Positions 1 to 8,481 of a stretch of 64,000 bases of DNA are shown here, one piece after another. Source of the stretch: Sphingobium sp. (GTDB lineage: Bacteria > Pseudomonadota > Alphaproteobacteria > Sphingomonadales > Sphingomonadaceae); the NCBI GenBank assembly GCA_003248935.1, contig QFQF01000005.1, forward strand, positions 1 to 64,000. Direction: 5' to 3'. Every line of letters starts with the position of its first letter. The first letter of the stretch is position 1. The notes under the pieces are model-generated. The model was not told the origin of the DNA. It worked only from the letters and a program-made list of their open reading frames with translations, and did not search any database. The position numbers and the translations under genes are program-made.

Positions 1-1
1 T

Positions 2-2419
2 ACCACGGCGATCAGCCTGACGGGCAACGAGTTCAACAACTATATCCTGGGCAATGCGGGCAACAACGTCCTCGACGGCGGCGCGGGCAACGACATCCTG
101 AACGGCGGCGAAGGCGCCGACGTGATGAAGGGCGGCACAGGCAACGACATCTTCGTCGTCGACAATGCCGGAGACGTGGTGATCGAGGCAGCAGGCGGCG
201 GCAACGACACCGTCCTCACCGATGTCAGCTACACGCTGACCGGCGGACAGGAGATCGAATATCTCCAGGCACGAACCGCGACCGGCACGGCTGCGATCAC
301 GCTGACGGGCAACGCCTTCAACAACATCATTACCGGCAATGCGGGCAACAACGTCCTCAACGGCGGCGCGGGCAACGACACGCTGATCGGCGGGGCCGGC
401 AACGACGTCCTGAACGGCGGATCGGGCAACGACACCTTCTATGTCGACGCGGGCGATACGATCATAGAAGGCGTGGGTTGCGGCACGGACGTAGTCCTGA
501 CCGACGTCAGCTTCACCCTGACCGCTGGTGCCGAAGTCGAGTATCTCCAGACGAAAACGCCAACCGGCACGGCAGCAATCAACCTGACCGGCAACGAATT
601 TGCCAACGTCATGACTGGCAATGCGGGTAACAACATCCTCGATGGCGGCGCGGGTAATGACGTTCTGGACGGCGGCCTCGGTGCCGACACGCTGAAGGGC
701 GGATCGGGCAATGACCTGTTCTTCGTCGACAGCGCCGACACGGTGATCGAGGCGGTCGGCGGCGGCACCGATACGGTACTGACCGACAGCAGCTTCACCC
801 TGACCGCCGGGCAGGAGGTCGAGAACCTCCACAACTATATCCTGGGCAATGCGGGCAACAACGTCCTCGACGGCGGCGCGGGCAACGACATCCTTAACGG
901 GGGTGCCGGTGACGATGTGATGAAGGGTGGCCTTGGCAACGACATCTTCGTCGTCGACTCCGCCGCCGACGTGGTGATCGAGGCGGCAGGCGGTGGTAAC
1001 GACACCGTGCTGACCGACATCAGCTTCACGCTCACCGGCGGGCAGGAGGTCGAGTATCTTCAGGCACGAACTGCGGCAGCGACCACGGCACTGACGCTGA
1101 CCGGCAACGAGTTCGCCAACACGATCACCGGCAATGCAGGAAACAATGTCCTGAACGGCGGCGCCGGCAACGACGTCCTGATCGGTGGCCTCGGCAACGA
1201 CGTCCTGAACGGCGGATCGGGCAACGACACCTTCTATGTCGATGCTGGCGATACGCTGGTCGAGGCAGTGGGCGGCGGCACCGACGTGGTGTTCACCGAT
1301 GTCAGTTTCACCCTCACCGCTGGCGCCGAGGTCGAATTCCTGCGCGCGCAGACGACCGGTGCCACGTCGGCCCTGACACTGACCGGCAACGAGTTCGCGA
1401 ACACGATCATCGGCAATGCGGGAAACAACGTCCTCGACGGCGGCGCGGGTAACGACGTGCTGGATGGCGGTCTTGGCGCGGATGTCATGAAGGGCGGCGC
1501 AGGCAACGACACCTTCTACGTCGACAATAGCGGTGATCAGGTGATCGAGGCGGCGGGTGGCGGCACGGATACCGTGCTGACCGACGTGAGTTTCACGCTG
1601 GGCGCAGGGCAGGAGATCGAGACGCTGCAGGCCCGCTTGCTGAGCGGTACGAGCGCGATCAACCTGACCGGCAATGCCTTCAACAACACGATCACGGGCA
1701 ACGCGGGCAACAACGTGCTCGACGGCGGAGACGGCAACGACCTCCTCAACGGCGGCGCCGGGGACGACATGCTGATCGGCGGCAACGGCAACGACGCCTT
1801 CATCGTCGACAGCCAGGGTGACAGGGTGATCGAGGCGGTCGGCGGCGGCACCGATACCGTGCTGACCGACAGCAGCTATGCGCTGGAGGCCGGGCAGGAG
1901 ATCGAGAACCTTCAGGCCTATCATGCCGGTTACACCGATGCGATCACGCTACGCGGCAACGAGTTCAACAACTATATCCTCGGCAATGCCGGCAACAACA
2001 GCCTCTATGGCGGTGCAGGCAAGGACATATTGTCCGCCGGTGCGGGCGACGACATTCTCGTCGGCGGATCGGGCTATGACCAGTTGAAGGGCGGCGACGG
2101 CGCCGACACCTTCGTGTTCGCCGACGGTGATACGGGCGTGGAGAGCTGGACGGCGGACGTGATCCTCGACTTCTCCCACGCACAGGGCGACCGTATCGAC
2201 CTCAGCGCGATCGACGCAGACCGCATGACAGACGGAGACCAGGGCTTCACCCTGCACGCGTCGGGCGCGGATCATGTGGCCGGCGCGCTCTGGCTGGTTC
2301 AGGCGGGCGACCTCACCAACGTCAACATGGACACCGATGGCGACGGCAAGGCCGACTATGTGATCCAGGTCCACACGATCGGATCCGTACCGCTGGTGGC
2401 GAACGACTTCCTGTTCTGA
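2..2419 (+). CDS. RTX (hemolysin-type calcium-binding repeat) protein, C-terminal part
   Basis: The reading frame is open from base 2, so the N-terminus lies before the window. The visible part (about 805 residues) is almost entirely glycine/aspartate-rich nonapeptide repeats (GGxGNDxLx) alternating with a beta-rich spacer (VIEAxGGGxDTVLTD..FTLTAGQEVE..L). The nonapeptides are the calcium-binding parallel beta-roll of RTX proteins secreted unfolded through type I channels. The last 120 residues leave the repeat pattern (TFVFADGDTG, ILDFSHAQGDRIDLS) and resemble the M10/serralysin C-terminal secretion module, ending VANDFLF, a hydrophobic tail typical of type I signals. The ABC exporter and HlyD adaptor follow directly, so this is very probably their substrate. 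Whether it is an adhesin, S-layer-like protein or enzyme cannot be told without the N-terminus. Confidence 0.9.
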   Translation, partial: TTAISLTGNEFNNYILGNAGNNVLDGGAGNDILNGGEGADVMKGGTGNDIFVVDNAGDVVIEAAGGGNDTVLTDVSYTLTGGQEIEYLQARTATGTAAITLTGNAFNNIITGNAGNNVLNGGAGNDTLIGGAGNDVLNGGSGNDTFYVDAGDTIIEGVGCGTDVVLTDVSFTLTAGAEVEYLQTKTPTGTAAINLTGNEFANVMTGNAGNNILDGGAGNDVLDGGLGADTLKGGSGNDLFFVDSADTVIEAVGGGTDTVLTDSSFTLTAGQEVENLHNYILGNAGNNVLDGGAGNDILNGGAGDDVMKGGLGNDIFVVDSAADVVIEAAGGGNDTVLTDISFTLTGGQEVEYLQARTAAATTALTLTGNEFANTITGNAGNNVLNGGAGNDVLIGGLGNDVLNGGSGNDTFYVDAGDTLVEAVGGGTDVVFTDVSFTLTAGAEVEFLRAQTTGATSALTLTGNEFANTIIGNAGNNVLDGGAGNDVLDGGLGADVMKGGAGNDTFYVDNSGDQVIEAAGGGTDTVLTDVSFTLGAGQEIETLQARLLSGTSAINLTGNAFNNTITGNAGNNVLDGGDGNDLLNGGAGDDMLIGGNGNDAFIVDSQGDRVIEAVGGGTDTVLTDSSYALEAGQEIENLQAYHAGYTDAITLRGNEFNNYILGNAGNNSLYGGAGKDILSAGAGDDILVGGSGYDQLKGGDGADTFVFADGDTGVESWTADVILDFSHAQGDRIDLSAIDADRMTDGDQGFTLHASGADHVAGALWLVQAGDLTNVNMDTDGDGKADYVIQVHTIGSVPLVANDFLF
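122..1990 (+). repeat. Tandem coding repeats (about 285 bp period) inside the RTX gene
   Basis: Seven copies of a roughly 95-residue unit are aligned by the codon for V in xVLTD, at 212, 494, 776, 1007, 1289, 1574 and 1859. Spacings are 282, 282, 231, 282, 285 and 285 bp. The third unit is therefore 51 bp (17 codons) shorter than its neighbours. Units 1-2 and 4-5 resemble each other more than adjacent units do (both have DVMKGG...FVVD then DVLNGGSGND...YVDAGD), suggesting a three-unit higher-order period. The bases around 1-120 repeat near 835-930 with very few differences. Confidence 0.85.
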
Positions 2420-2445
2420 TCCCGGCCGCCCGGACAGGCACACAA

Positions 2446-2479
2446 GGAAGGGGACGGGCAACCATATCCGTCCCCTTCC
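2446..2479 (+). terminator. Strong hairpin after the RTX gene
   Basis: A perfect 12-bp inverted repeat (arms 2446-2457 and 2468-2479, GGAAGGGGACGG and its complement) with a 10-nt loop lies 27 bp after the RTX stop. No T-run follows, so it may be a weak terminator or an mRNA-stabilising hairpin that lowers expression of the exporter relative to the abundant substrate. Confidence 0.5.
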
Positions 2480-2576
2480 GGCCGATATCGTTTCGCCGCG
2501 GTAACCTTAAGAAGGCTTTAGACTTTCGCCATTATGGCCAGCGGAGGGACCGGTTGGACGTCCCGATACCAAGGAC

Positions 2577-4313
2577 ATGGGCATGTCGTCCGAACGTGAG
2601 TGTCTCCATCATCCCGTGCGCGCGGCCGTTGCCGCCTGCCGGCCCCATATCATCGCGGCCGCGATTTTCAGTGCCGTCGCCAACCTGCTGCTGCTCACAC
2701 CCTCCATCTACATGATGCAGGTCTATGATCGCATCGTGCCGACCGGGGCGCTGGTGTCGCTCGCGGCGATCAGCCTCGTGGCGCTGTTCGCGCTCGGAAT
2801 CATGGCATTGCTGGACTGGCTGCGCGGACGGATATTGCTCCGCGCCGGAGCATGCATAGACGATGTACTGGCGGAACCGGTGCTCGACGCCGTCCTGTCC
2901 CGCCCGGAAATGAACCCACCCGCGCGCGCGCAGGCGCTACGCGATCTGGACACCCTGCGGCAGGGGGTCGCCGCACCGGCGACCATCGCGCTGTTCGATG
3001 CGCCATGGACCCCGATCTACATCCTCGCGGCATTCCTGCTGCATCCCGCGCTCGGCCTGCTGACCCTTGCCGCCTCGGCGGTGATGCTGGGACTGGCGTG
3101 GCACAATGAGCGCAAGGTGCGCGCGCCGCTCGCAGCGGCCGGGGAAGCGGGCAATGCCGCCTATGCCCGGCAACTCCAGATCGCCAGCAATGCCGCCGAC
3201 GTGCGTGCCCTTGGCCTTGGCCCGGCGCTGACCCGTCGGCAACTGGGCGAGCGGGCGGTTGCGACCGACCTCAATCTTGCGGCCGGCTTCAGCGGTGGCG
3301 GACACAGTGCGGTCATGCGCTTCCTGCGTCTCGCGCTCCAGATGGCGGCGCTCGCCATCGGCGCGATGCTGGTCGCGAAGGGCATGGTGTCGGCCGGCGC
3401 GATCTTCGCCAGTTCCCTTCTCCTCGCGCGCGCGCTCCATCCGGTCGAACAAGTCGTCGGATCGTGGAAATCGATCGTGCAGTTCCGCGAGGCCCATCGC
3501 AGGCTCACCGCGCTGTTCACCGACACAGCGCCGCGTCGCTTCACTGCATTGCCCGCCCCTACCGGCGCTCTCCAGGTCGAGCGCCTCACGGTGCTGGCGC
3601 CCATGAGCGATCGCGTTGCGCTCGCCGACATGAGTTTCGCCGTCGCGTCCGGCGAAGTGATCGGCATTGTCGGGCCCAGCGGCGCGGGCAAGTCGACATT
3701 GCTGCGCGCGCTTGCCGGGGCCGCCCGCCCGATACGTGGCCATATCCGTTTCGACGGCGCGTCGAGCGTCGACTGGGATCCCCAGCATCTGTCCCGACAT
3801 ATCGGCTACCTGCCGCAAAGCTTCATGCTGTTTCCGGGAACGGTGAAGGAGAACATCGCCCGCTTCCGCGACGGGTCTGACGAAGATCAGGCGGCGATCG
3901 ACGCCGCGGCGGTGGCGGCCGCGCAGGCAATCGGCGCACATGAAATGATCCTGCGCCTGCCGGACGGATATGACACGGTGATCGGCGTCGGCGGCATGGG
4001 CCTGTCGGCAGGCCAGTCACAGCGCATTGCGCTGGCCCGCGCCCTGTTCGGCGCACCGCGCATCCTGTTGCTCGACGAGCCGACCGCGCATCTCGACGGA
4101 CAGGCGCAGCATGCTTTCATCAAGATGCTGTCCGGGGCACGCGCGCATGGCACGACCATCCTGTTCGCCACGCATAGCGGCGACATCCTCGCCTCTGCCG
4201 ACAAGATGCTGGTCGTGAAGGACGGGCGCCTCGAACGGCTGGGCTCGATCGCCGAGACGATGAACCCGGCCCGTCCCGCATCCCACACGCCCAGCAGCAG
4301 GAGCGTACGATGA
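2577..4313 (+). CDS. Type I secretion system permease/ATPase (PrtD/HlyB-like ABC transporter)
   Basis: A 578-residue half-transporter of the inner membrane that powers export of unfolded RTX substrates. The N-terminal half (about residues 20-310) is the ABC transmembrane domain with hydrophobic helices. The C-terminal half is the nucleotide-binding domain: Walker A GPSGAGKST at residues 366-374, ABC signature LSAGQ at 476-480, and Walker B ILLLDEP at 496-502 followed by the H-loop region FATHS. There is no N-terminal C39 peptidase domain, which fits the PrtD/AprD subfamily that exports RTX proteins without leader cleavage. The gene sits 157 bp after the RTX gene and overlaps the adaptor gene by 4 bp (ATGA). 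A second in-frame ATG at 2583 is an equally possible start. Confidence 0.95.
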   Translation: MGMSSERECLHHPVRAAVAACRPHIIAAAIFSAVANLLLLTPSIYMMQVYDRIVPTGALVSLAAISLVALFALGIMALLDWLRGRILLRAGACIDDVLAEPVLDAVLSRPEMNPPARAQALRDLDTLRQGVAAPATIALFDAPWTPIYILAAFLLHPALGLLTLAASAVMLGLAWHNERKVRAPLAAAGEAGNAAYARQLQIASNAADVRALGLGPALTRRQLGERAVATDLNLAAGFSGGGHSAVMRFLRLALQMAALAIGAMLVAKGMVSAGAIFASSLLLARALHPVEQVVGSWKSIVQFREAHRRLTALFTDTAPRRFTALPAPTGALQVERLTVLAPMSDRVALADMSFAVASGEVIGIVGPSGAGKSTLLRALAGAARPIRGHIRFDGASSVDWDPQHLSRHIGYLPQSFMLFPGTVKENIARFRDGSDEDQAAIDAAAVAAAQAIGAHEMILRLPDGYDTVIGVGGMGLSAGQSQRIALARALFGAPRILLLDEPTAHLDGQAQHAFIKMLSGARAHGTTILFATHSGDILASADKMLVVKDGRLERLGSIAETMNPARPASHTPSSRSVR

Positions 4314-5707
4314 CCGCGTCCGTCCCCTCGATGGATTCGCCGCTGGCTGCGGCCTCGCCCCGCACGCTAATCGTGCCGGGCAAGGCCTCCCCCTCCCGCA
4401 ACCGTCACGACGCGCGTGTCGAAATGAAGGCGGGCGCGGCGATCATTGCCCTGTTCGCCGTCGGTTTCCTCGGCTGGTCGGCCTTCGCACGGCTCGACAG
4501 CGCCGTGCATGTGGCCGGGGTCGTCAGGGTCGCAGGCAACGCGCAACTCGTGCAGAACCGGGCCGGCGGCATCATCTCCGCCATCCGCGTGCATGAGGGT
4601 GACAGCGTCCGTGCGGGCGACATACTGGTCGAATTCGCGACAACAGAGGCGCTGGCGCAGGAGCGATCGCTGGCCAGCCGGGTCTTCGGCCTTCAGGCCG
4701 AGATCGCGCGGATCAACACGGAACAGGCCGGCGCCGCGCAGATTGCCGTTCCCGTCGAATGGAACGCCCTCGACAGCGACGAACGTGCCGATGCCGATCG
4801 CGCGCTCTCGCGCGAACGCGGCAATCTCTCCGCCAAGCGCGCGCTGCTGGTGTCGGAACAGGCTGTACTCAGGGAACGGGTCGCTCAGGTCGGCAACCAG
4901 ATCGACGGCTATCGCGAGCGACAGAAATCCAACGTTCGCCAGAATGCGCTGAACAAGGATGAACTGACGGGCATCCAGAGCCTGTTCGAGCGTGGCTATG
5001 CGACCAAGACCCGCGTCCTCTCGCTCCAGCGCACAGGCGCGGCGATCGAGGGGGAGATCGGCGCGACCCAGGCGGAAATCGCACGACTGCACGCGGCGGC
5101 AGGCGAGACGCGTCTCCAGATCATGCAGCTTTCCGAGCAGAACCGGCACGACAATGCGGAGCGCCTGCGCACGGCGCAGACGGAGCTCGACAGCCTGCTG
5201 CCCCAATGGAAGGCGGCGCGCGAACAGCTGGCGTTATCGCGCGCCCGCGCGCCGGTGTCCGGCACGGTGATGGGCCTTGTCGCCAACACCGTGGGGGGGG
5301 TCGCGACGCCCGGCCAGAAGCTGATGGAGATCGTGCCGAAGGACGGCACGCTGGAGGTGGAGGCGCAGGTGTCGCTTGCCGACGCCAATGACCTGAAGCC
5401 CGGGCAGAAGGCCGACGTGCGCCTCACCAGCCTGCGCGGCCGCACCCTCCCGGCGCTGCACGGCAGGATCGCGCGGGTATCGGCAGACGCCGTCAGCGAC
5501 GAACGATCGGGACGCTCCTATTTCACCGCCGTTGTCCGCATCCCGCGTGCGGAACTGGACCGGGTCAGCCGCGAAGCAGGCATCGGGGGCACCGTCCGTC
5601 CGGGTACGCCGGTCGATGTCACCGTGCCGCTCGGCGCGCGCACGGCGCTGCAGTACTGGATCGGCCCGCTCACCAACCGGCTGCGCCCTGCCCTCACCGA
5701 GCAATAG
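4310..5707 (+). CDS. HlyD-family type I secretion periplasmic adaptor
   Basis: 465 residues; the membrane fusion protein linking the ABC exporter to an outer-membrane TolC channel. It has a short cytoplasmic N-terminus, one transmembrane helix at about residues 41-61 (AIIALFAVGFLGW), then a lipoyl-like/barrel half-motif, a long alpha-helical hairpin (about 120-300, rich in E, Q, R and A), the second half of the barrel with the HlyD signature (ARAPVSGTVMGL, GGVATPGQKLMEIVP), and a C-terminal beta-barrel. It is translationally coupled to the ABC gene by a 4-bp overlap. No TolC gene follows; the next gene is on the opposite strand. Confidence 0.95.
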   Translation: MTASVPSMDSPLAAASPRTLIVPGKASPSRNRHDARVEMKAGAAIIALFAVGFLGWSAFARLDSAVHVAGVVRVAGNAQLVQNRAGGIISAIRVHEGDSVRAGDILVEFATTEALAQERSLASRVFGLQAEIARINTEQAGAAQIAVPVEWNALDSDERADADRALSRERGNLSAKRALLVSEQAVLRERVAQVGNQIDGYRERQKSNVRQNALNKDELTGIQSLFERGYATKTRVLSLQRTGAAIEGEIGATQAEIARLHAAAGETRLQIMQLSEQNRHDNAERLRTAQTELDSLLPQWKAAREQLALSRARAPVSGTVMGLVANTVGGVATPGQKLMEIVPKDGTLEVEAQVSLADANDLKPGQKADVRLTSLRGRTLPALHGRIARVSADAVSDERSGRSYFTAVVRIPRAELDRVSREAGIGGTVRPGTPVDVTVPLGARTALQYWIGPLTNRLRPALTEQ

Positions 5708-5747
5708 GGTAGCCCGCTTTTCTCGGCCCGTACCGGCGGCTACCCTA
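5705..5747. terminator. Hairpin between convergent genes
   Basis: A perfect 10-bp inverted repeat (TAGGGTAGCC at 5705-5714, its complement at 5738-5747) fills the gap between the adaptor stop and the anti-sigma stop. It lacks a T-run on either side. Its position suggests a bidirectional terminator. Confidence 0.45.
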
Positions 5748-5754
5748 CCATGGA

Positions 5755-6459
5755 TCAACGCCATCCGGCATCCCGGGCCGCGCGTTCGGTCGCGGCATCG
5801 GCCGCATCGCCCGTAATGATGGCGCCCACCGCCTGCGCGATACGCTCGTCTCCGCCGCTCGCCTGACGGTAGGCACCGGCCTGCGCCCGTCCCGGCACCG
5901 CCTGCTCGAGCCGCCAGCCGCCATCATGACGGCAGGCGACACCGGCGACCGCCATTTCCTCAAAGCTGCGGCACCAGCGACCATCAGCCGCGCGAAAGGT
6001 CAGGCCGATACGCACGGTCGCGTCGCCGGGCTGGTTCGCCGCCAGTTGCGTGTCGAGGGCGTCGGCAAGCGCGCCCTGTGCGACCAGCGTCCCGCCAGAA
6101 ACGCCGACCGGCCCCTGCGGACCAGCCATGCCGCGTCCGACAACGACACCGATCACAAGCGTGGCCGCGATCGCGACAGCATTGATGAAGACCGGCCAGC
6201 GCCGCTGCCGACGCGTCCTCGCCTCACCGATATCGACGACCTTGCTCCCCTCGGACAGCAGCGCCGTGAACCGATCAGGCACCGGCTCCTCGGCGACCGG
6301 CGCATAGTGTCCCGAGATCAGCGAGCGTACTTCCATATGCGCGGCGATCCTGTCGGCCAGCGCCGGATCGGCGGCCATGGCCTGCTCCACCCGGCGGCGG
6401 CCGACCTCATCGATCTCTCCGTCGGCATAGGCGACCAGCATATCCTCCGTCACGGTCAT
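5755..6459 (-). CDS. Anti-sigma factor (membrane-anchored, no zinc motif seen)
   Basis: 234 residues, starting 4 bp inside the end of the ECF sigma gene (ATGA-type overlap), the usual layout of a sigma/anti-sigma pair. The N-terminal 85 residues form the cytoplasmic sigma-binding region (EDMLVAYADGEID...), close to the start of many anti-sigma domains (LxAYxDGEL). A single transmembrane helix runs at about 89-110 (FINAVAIAATLVIGVVVG), followed by a periplasmic domain of about 120 residues. The HxxxCxxC zinc motif of ZAS-type anti-sigmas is absent. It presumably holds the ECF sigma inactive until an envelope signal is sensed. The assignment rests on context and the N-terminal pattern; the periplasmic domain is not recognised. 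Confidence 0.85.
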   Translation of the reverse strand: MTVTEDMLVAYADGEIDEVGRRRVEQAMAADPALADRIAAHMEVRSLISGHYAPVAEEPVPDRFTALLSEGSKVVDIGEARTRRQRRWPVFINAVAIAATLVIGVVVGRGMAGPQGPVGVSGGTLVAQGALADALDTQLAANQPGDATVRIGLTFRAADGRWCRSFEEMAVAGVACRHDGGWRLEQAVPGRAQAGAYRQASGGDERIAQAVGAIITGDAADAATERAARDAGWR

Positions 6460-6944
6460 GCCGCCTCTCCCAGCATCTCCATCAACGCGCAGCGGCCCCG
6501 CACAAGGCGGGACGTCAGCGTACCCATCGGTATGTCCAGCACCACCGCGGCCTCCCTGTACGCCAGGCCCTCCACCAGAACGAGGGCGACCGCCTCCCGC
6601 TGCTCATCCGGCAGCCGGGCCATTGCGCGCTGCACGTCGCCCAGTTCGACGGCGGCTTCGATATCGCGATCCCCGGCATGGCCGATGCCCTCTCCCGCCT
6701 CCTCTGGGGCAAAGGTCTGCGCCGCCCGCTGGCGCGCCCGCGCCTCGTCTATCCACATGTTCCGCATGATCCTGTACATCCAGCTGTCGAGCCGCGTGCC
6801 TTCCTGCCATTGCGCCCGTGCCTTCAGCGCACGCTCCAGCGCCGCCTGACACAGGTCGTCGCCATCCGCGCGATCACGGCACAGGCTGGCGGCGAAGCGC
6901 CTGAGGCGCGGAACCAGCGCCAGCAATTCGCTTTCAAAAGGCAT
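6456..6944 (-). CDS. ECF-type RNA polymerase sigma factor
   Basis: 162 residues, normal for a minimal two-domain (sigma2 + sigma4) ECF factor. Region 2 occupies about residues 5-75 (CRDRADGDDLCQAALERAL, WMYRIMRNMWIDEARAR). Region 4, a helix-turn-helix, lies at about 105-160 (LPDEQREAVALVLVEGLAYREAA, then IPMGTLTSRLVRGR). It is cotranscribed with its anti-sigma factor and is divergent from a secreted subtilisin-like protease. The shared intergenic region contains a perfect inverted repeat with TGAAAC in each arm, so the pair may control itself and the protease. Confidence 0.93.
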   Translation of the reverse strand: MPFESELLALVPRLRRFAASLCRDRADGDDLCQAALERALKARAQWQEGTRLDSWMYRIMRNMWIDEARARQRAAQTFAPEEAGEGIGHAGDRDIEAAVELGDVQRAMARLPDEQREAVALVLVEGLAYREAAVVLDIPMGTLTSRLVRGRCALMEMLGEAA

Positions 6945-6966
6945 CGCGGCTCCATTATCGCGTCTT

Positions 6967-7004
6967 CAGGGATGAAACGAGCGCCGCCCGGCGTTTCATC
7001 CCTG
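6967..7004. promoter_or_regulatory. Perfect 13-bp inverted repeat between divergent ECF sigma and protease genes
   Basis: CAGGGATGAAACG (6967-6979) and its exact complement (6992-7004) are separated by 12 bp. Each strand reads TGAAAC, a 17-nt gap, then TCATCC, compatible with ECF-type -35 (GAAAC core) and -10 elements firing outward in both directions. On the plus strand these are 6973-6978 and 6996-7001. The implied start sites are roughly 20 bp before the sigma ATG and 60 bp before the protease start. It could instead be a dimeric regulator's operator. Confidence 0.5.
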
Positions 7005-7066
7005 ACGATGGCGAAATTTTTCTCCCGCCGCCAGTGCGTGGGAAAACGAACGAAGAGGACAGGGCC

Positions 7067-8359
7067 GTGAGGCAAGGACGACATGGCCGGGTGCTGATCG
7101 CCGCAACTCTGCTGAGCATGGCGGTGGCGGCTCACGCACAACTCGGCCTGCCCGGCGCGGGCGGCGTGATCGACGGCGTGCGGAGCGGCGTCGGACAGGT
7201 AGCGGATACGCTCGATCCCGAACGCCTGGAAGGTGTCGCCTCCAATCTCGGCCGGACCGCGCGCGACCTTCTGGGCGCACGCCGGCTGCGGCTCGACCGC
7301 CTCGTGCGCGATCATGGCGATGCTGTGGTGCGCGACCCGGACGGCAACCCGGCGGTGCGCGGCGTCGTCATCCTGACCGGCGCTTCGGACGACGCCATGG
7401 ATGCGCTGCGGAGGATCGGCTACCCGGTCGAAGCCGAACGGATCGACGGCCTCGACATCGGCTTTGCCCGCGTCTCCATACCGGAAGGCGAAACGCTTGC
7501 CGAGGCGATACGCCGCTTGCGAAAACTGGTGCCCGGCGCGTCCGTCAGCGCCGATCCGCTCTATTTTCCGAGCGGTCCCGCCCCTGCTCCGGCTGGTGCG
7601 GGACTGGCGGGAGGAGGCGACGCGGACGGCGCGGGGCCCATCGGCCTGATCGACGGGGGCGTGGCGCGTCACCCGAGCCTCACCGGGCCGGTCACGCAGC
7701 GCGGCTTTGCGAAGGGCGCGCCGGTCGCCAGCGGCCATGGCACGGCAGTCGCGTCGCTGCTGACGGGCACGGGTCCGGTCAAAGGCGCTGCGCCCGGCGT
7801 CCCGCTGTTGGTGGCGGACGTGTACGGCGCCGATCCGGCGGGTGGCAGCGCCATCGCGATCGCCCGCGCGCTCGGCTGGATGGCGGTGGCGAACGCCCGC
7901 GTCGTGACGATCAGTCTCGTGGGACCGGCCAATCCGCTCCTGCTCGGCGCGTTACAGGCCGCCCGGCGGAGGGGTCTGTCGATCGTCGCGGCTGTGGGTA
8001 ATGACGGACCGGCCGCACCGCCAGCCTATCCCGCTTCCTATCCCGGCATCATTGCCGTGACGGGTGTCGACGGACGGGACAAGGTGCTGGTCGAGGCCGG
8101 AAAGGCGCTGCACGTCGATTTCGCCGCCCCGGGCGCGGACATGATGGCGGCCAGCGCCGACGGCCGCGCGGTGCGCGTGCGGGGTACGTCGTTCGCCGCG
8201 CCGCTGGTCGCCGGGCGCCTCTATCGCCACCTGTCCGGAAACACCCCGGACGCGGCGCTGCGCGCATTGGCGGGGGAAGCGAAAGATCTCGGCCGGAAGG
8301 GCATGGACCCCGTCTACGGGCGCGGGCTGATCTGCGCCGATTGTAGAAATAATCATTGA
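7067..8359 (+). CDS. Secreted S8-family (subtilisin-like) serine protease
   Basis: GTG start at 7067, chosen because a GAAGAGGACAGG ribosome site lies just before it and a signal peptide (VLIAATLLSMAVAAHAQ) follows; 430 residues. An upstream in-frame GTG at 7034 is less likely. The catalytic triad is visible: Asp196 in GLIDGGV, His224 in GHGTAVASL, Ser375 in RGTSFAAPLVAG. About 170 residues between signal peptide and catalytic domain form a propeptide-like region (VVILTGASDDAMDALRRIG...) ending in an Ala/Pro/Gly linker. Short subtilases next to ECF sigma/anti-sigma pairs occur in several alphaproteobacteria. Its substrate is unknown. The last residues contain a CADC pair that might form a disulfide. 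Confidence 0.92.
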   Translation: MRQGRHGRVLIAATLLSMAVAAHAQLGLPGAGGVIDGVRSGVGQVADTLDPERLEGVASNLGRTARDLLGARRLRLDRLVRDHGDAVVRDPDGNPAVRGVVILTGASDDAMDALRRIGYPVEAERIDGLDIGFARVSIPEGETLAEAIRRLRKLVPGASVSADPLYFPSGPAPAPAGAGLAGGGDADGAGPIGLIDGGVARHPSLTGPVTQRGFAKGAPVASGHGTAVASLLTGTGPVKGAAPGVPLLVADVYGADPAGGSAIAIARALGWMAVANARVVTISLVGPANPLLLGALQAARRRGLSIVAAVGNDGPAAPPAYPASYPGIIAVTGVDGRDKVLVEAGKALHVDFAAPGADMMAASADGRAVRVRGTSFAAPLVAGRLYRHLSGNTPDAALRALAGEAKDLGRKGMDPVYGRGLICADCRNNH

Positions 8360-8481
8360 ATTCTATGATCTTACAAATTTCTGGCACGCGCCGGGATTAA
8401 ACGATGCCGGGGCGTCGTTCCCCTCACAGACCGGCCTGCGCTGACGATGTTCATCGCAGCGGGCATATGAGGAGAAGACCC

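Noticed and set aside
1..2000. Direct repeats that could look like a CRISPR array
   Set aside because: The period is about 285 bp, the repeats are in frame and encode RTX nonapeptides, and no unique spacers of constant length exist.
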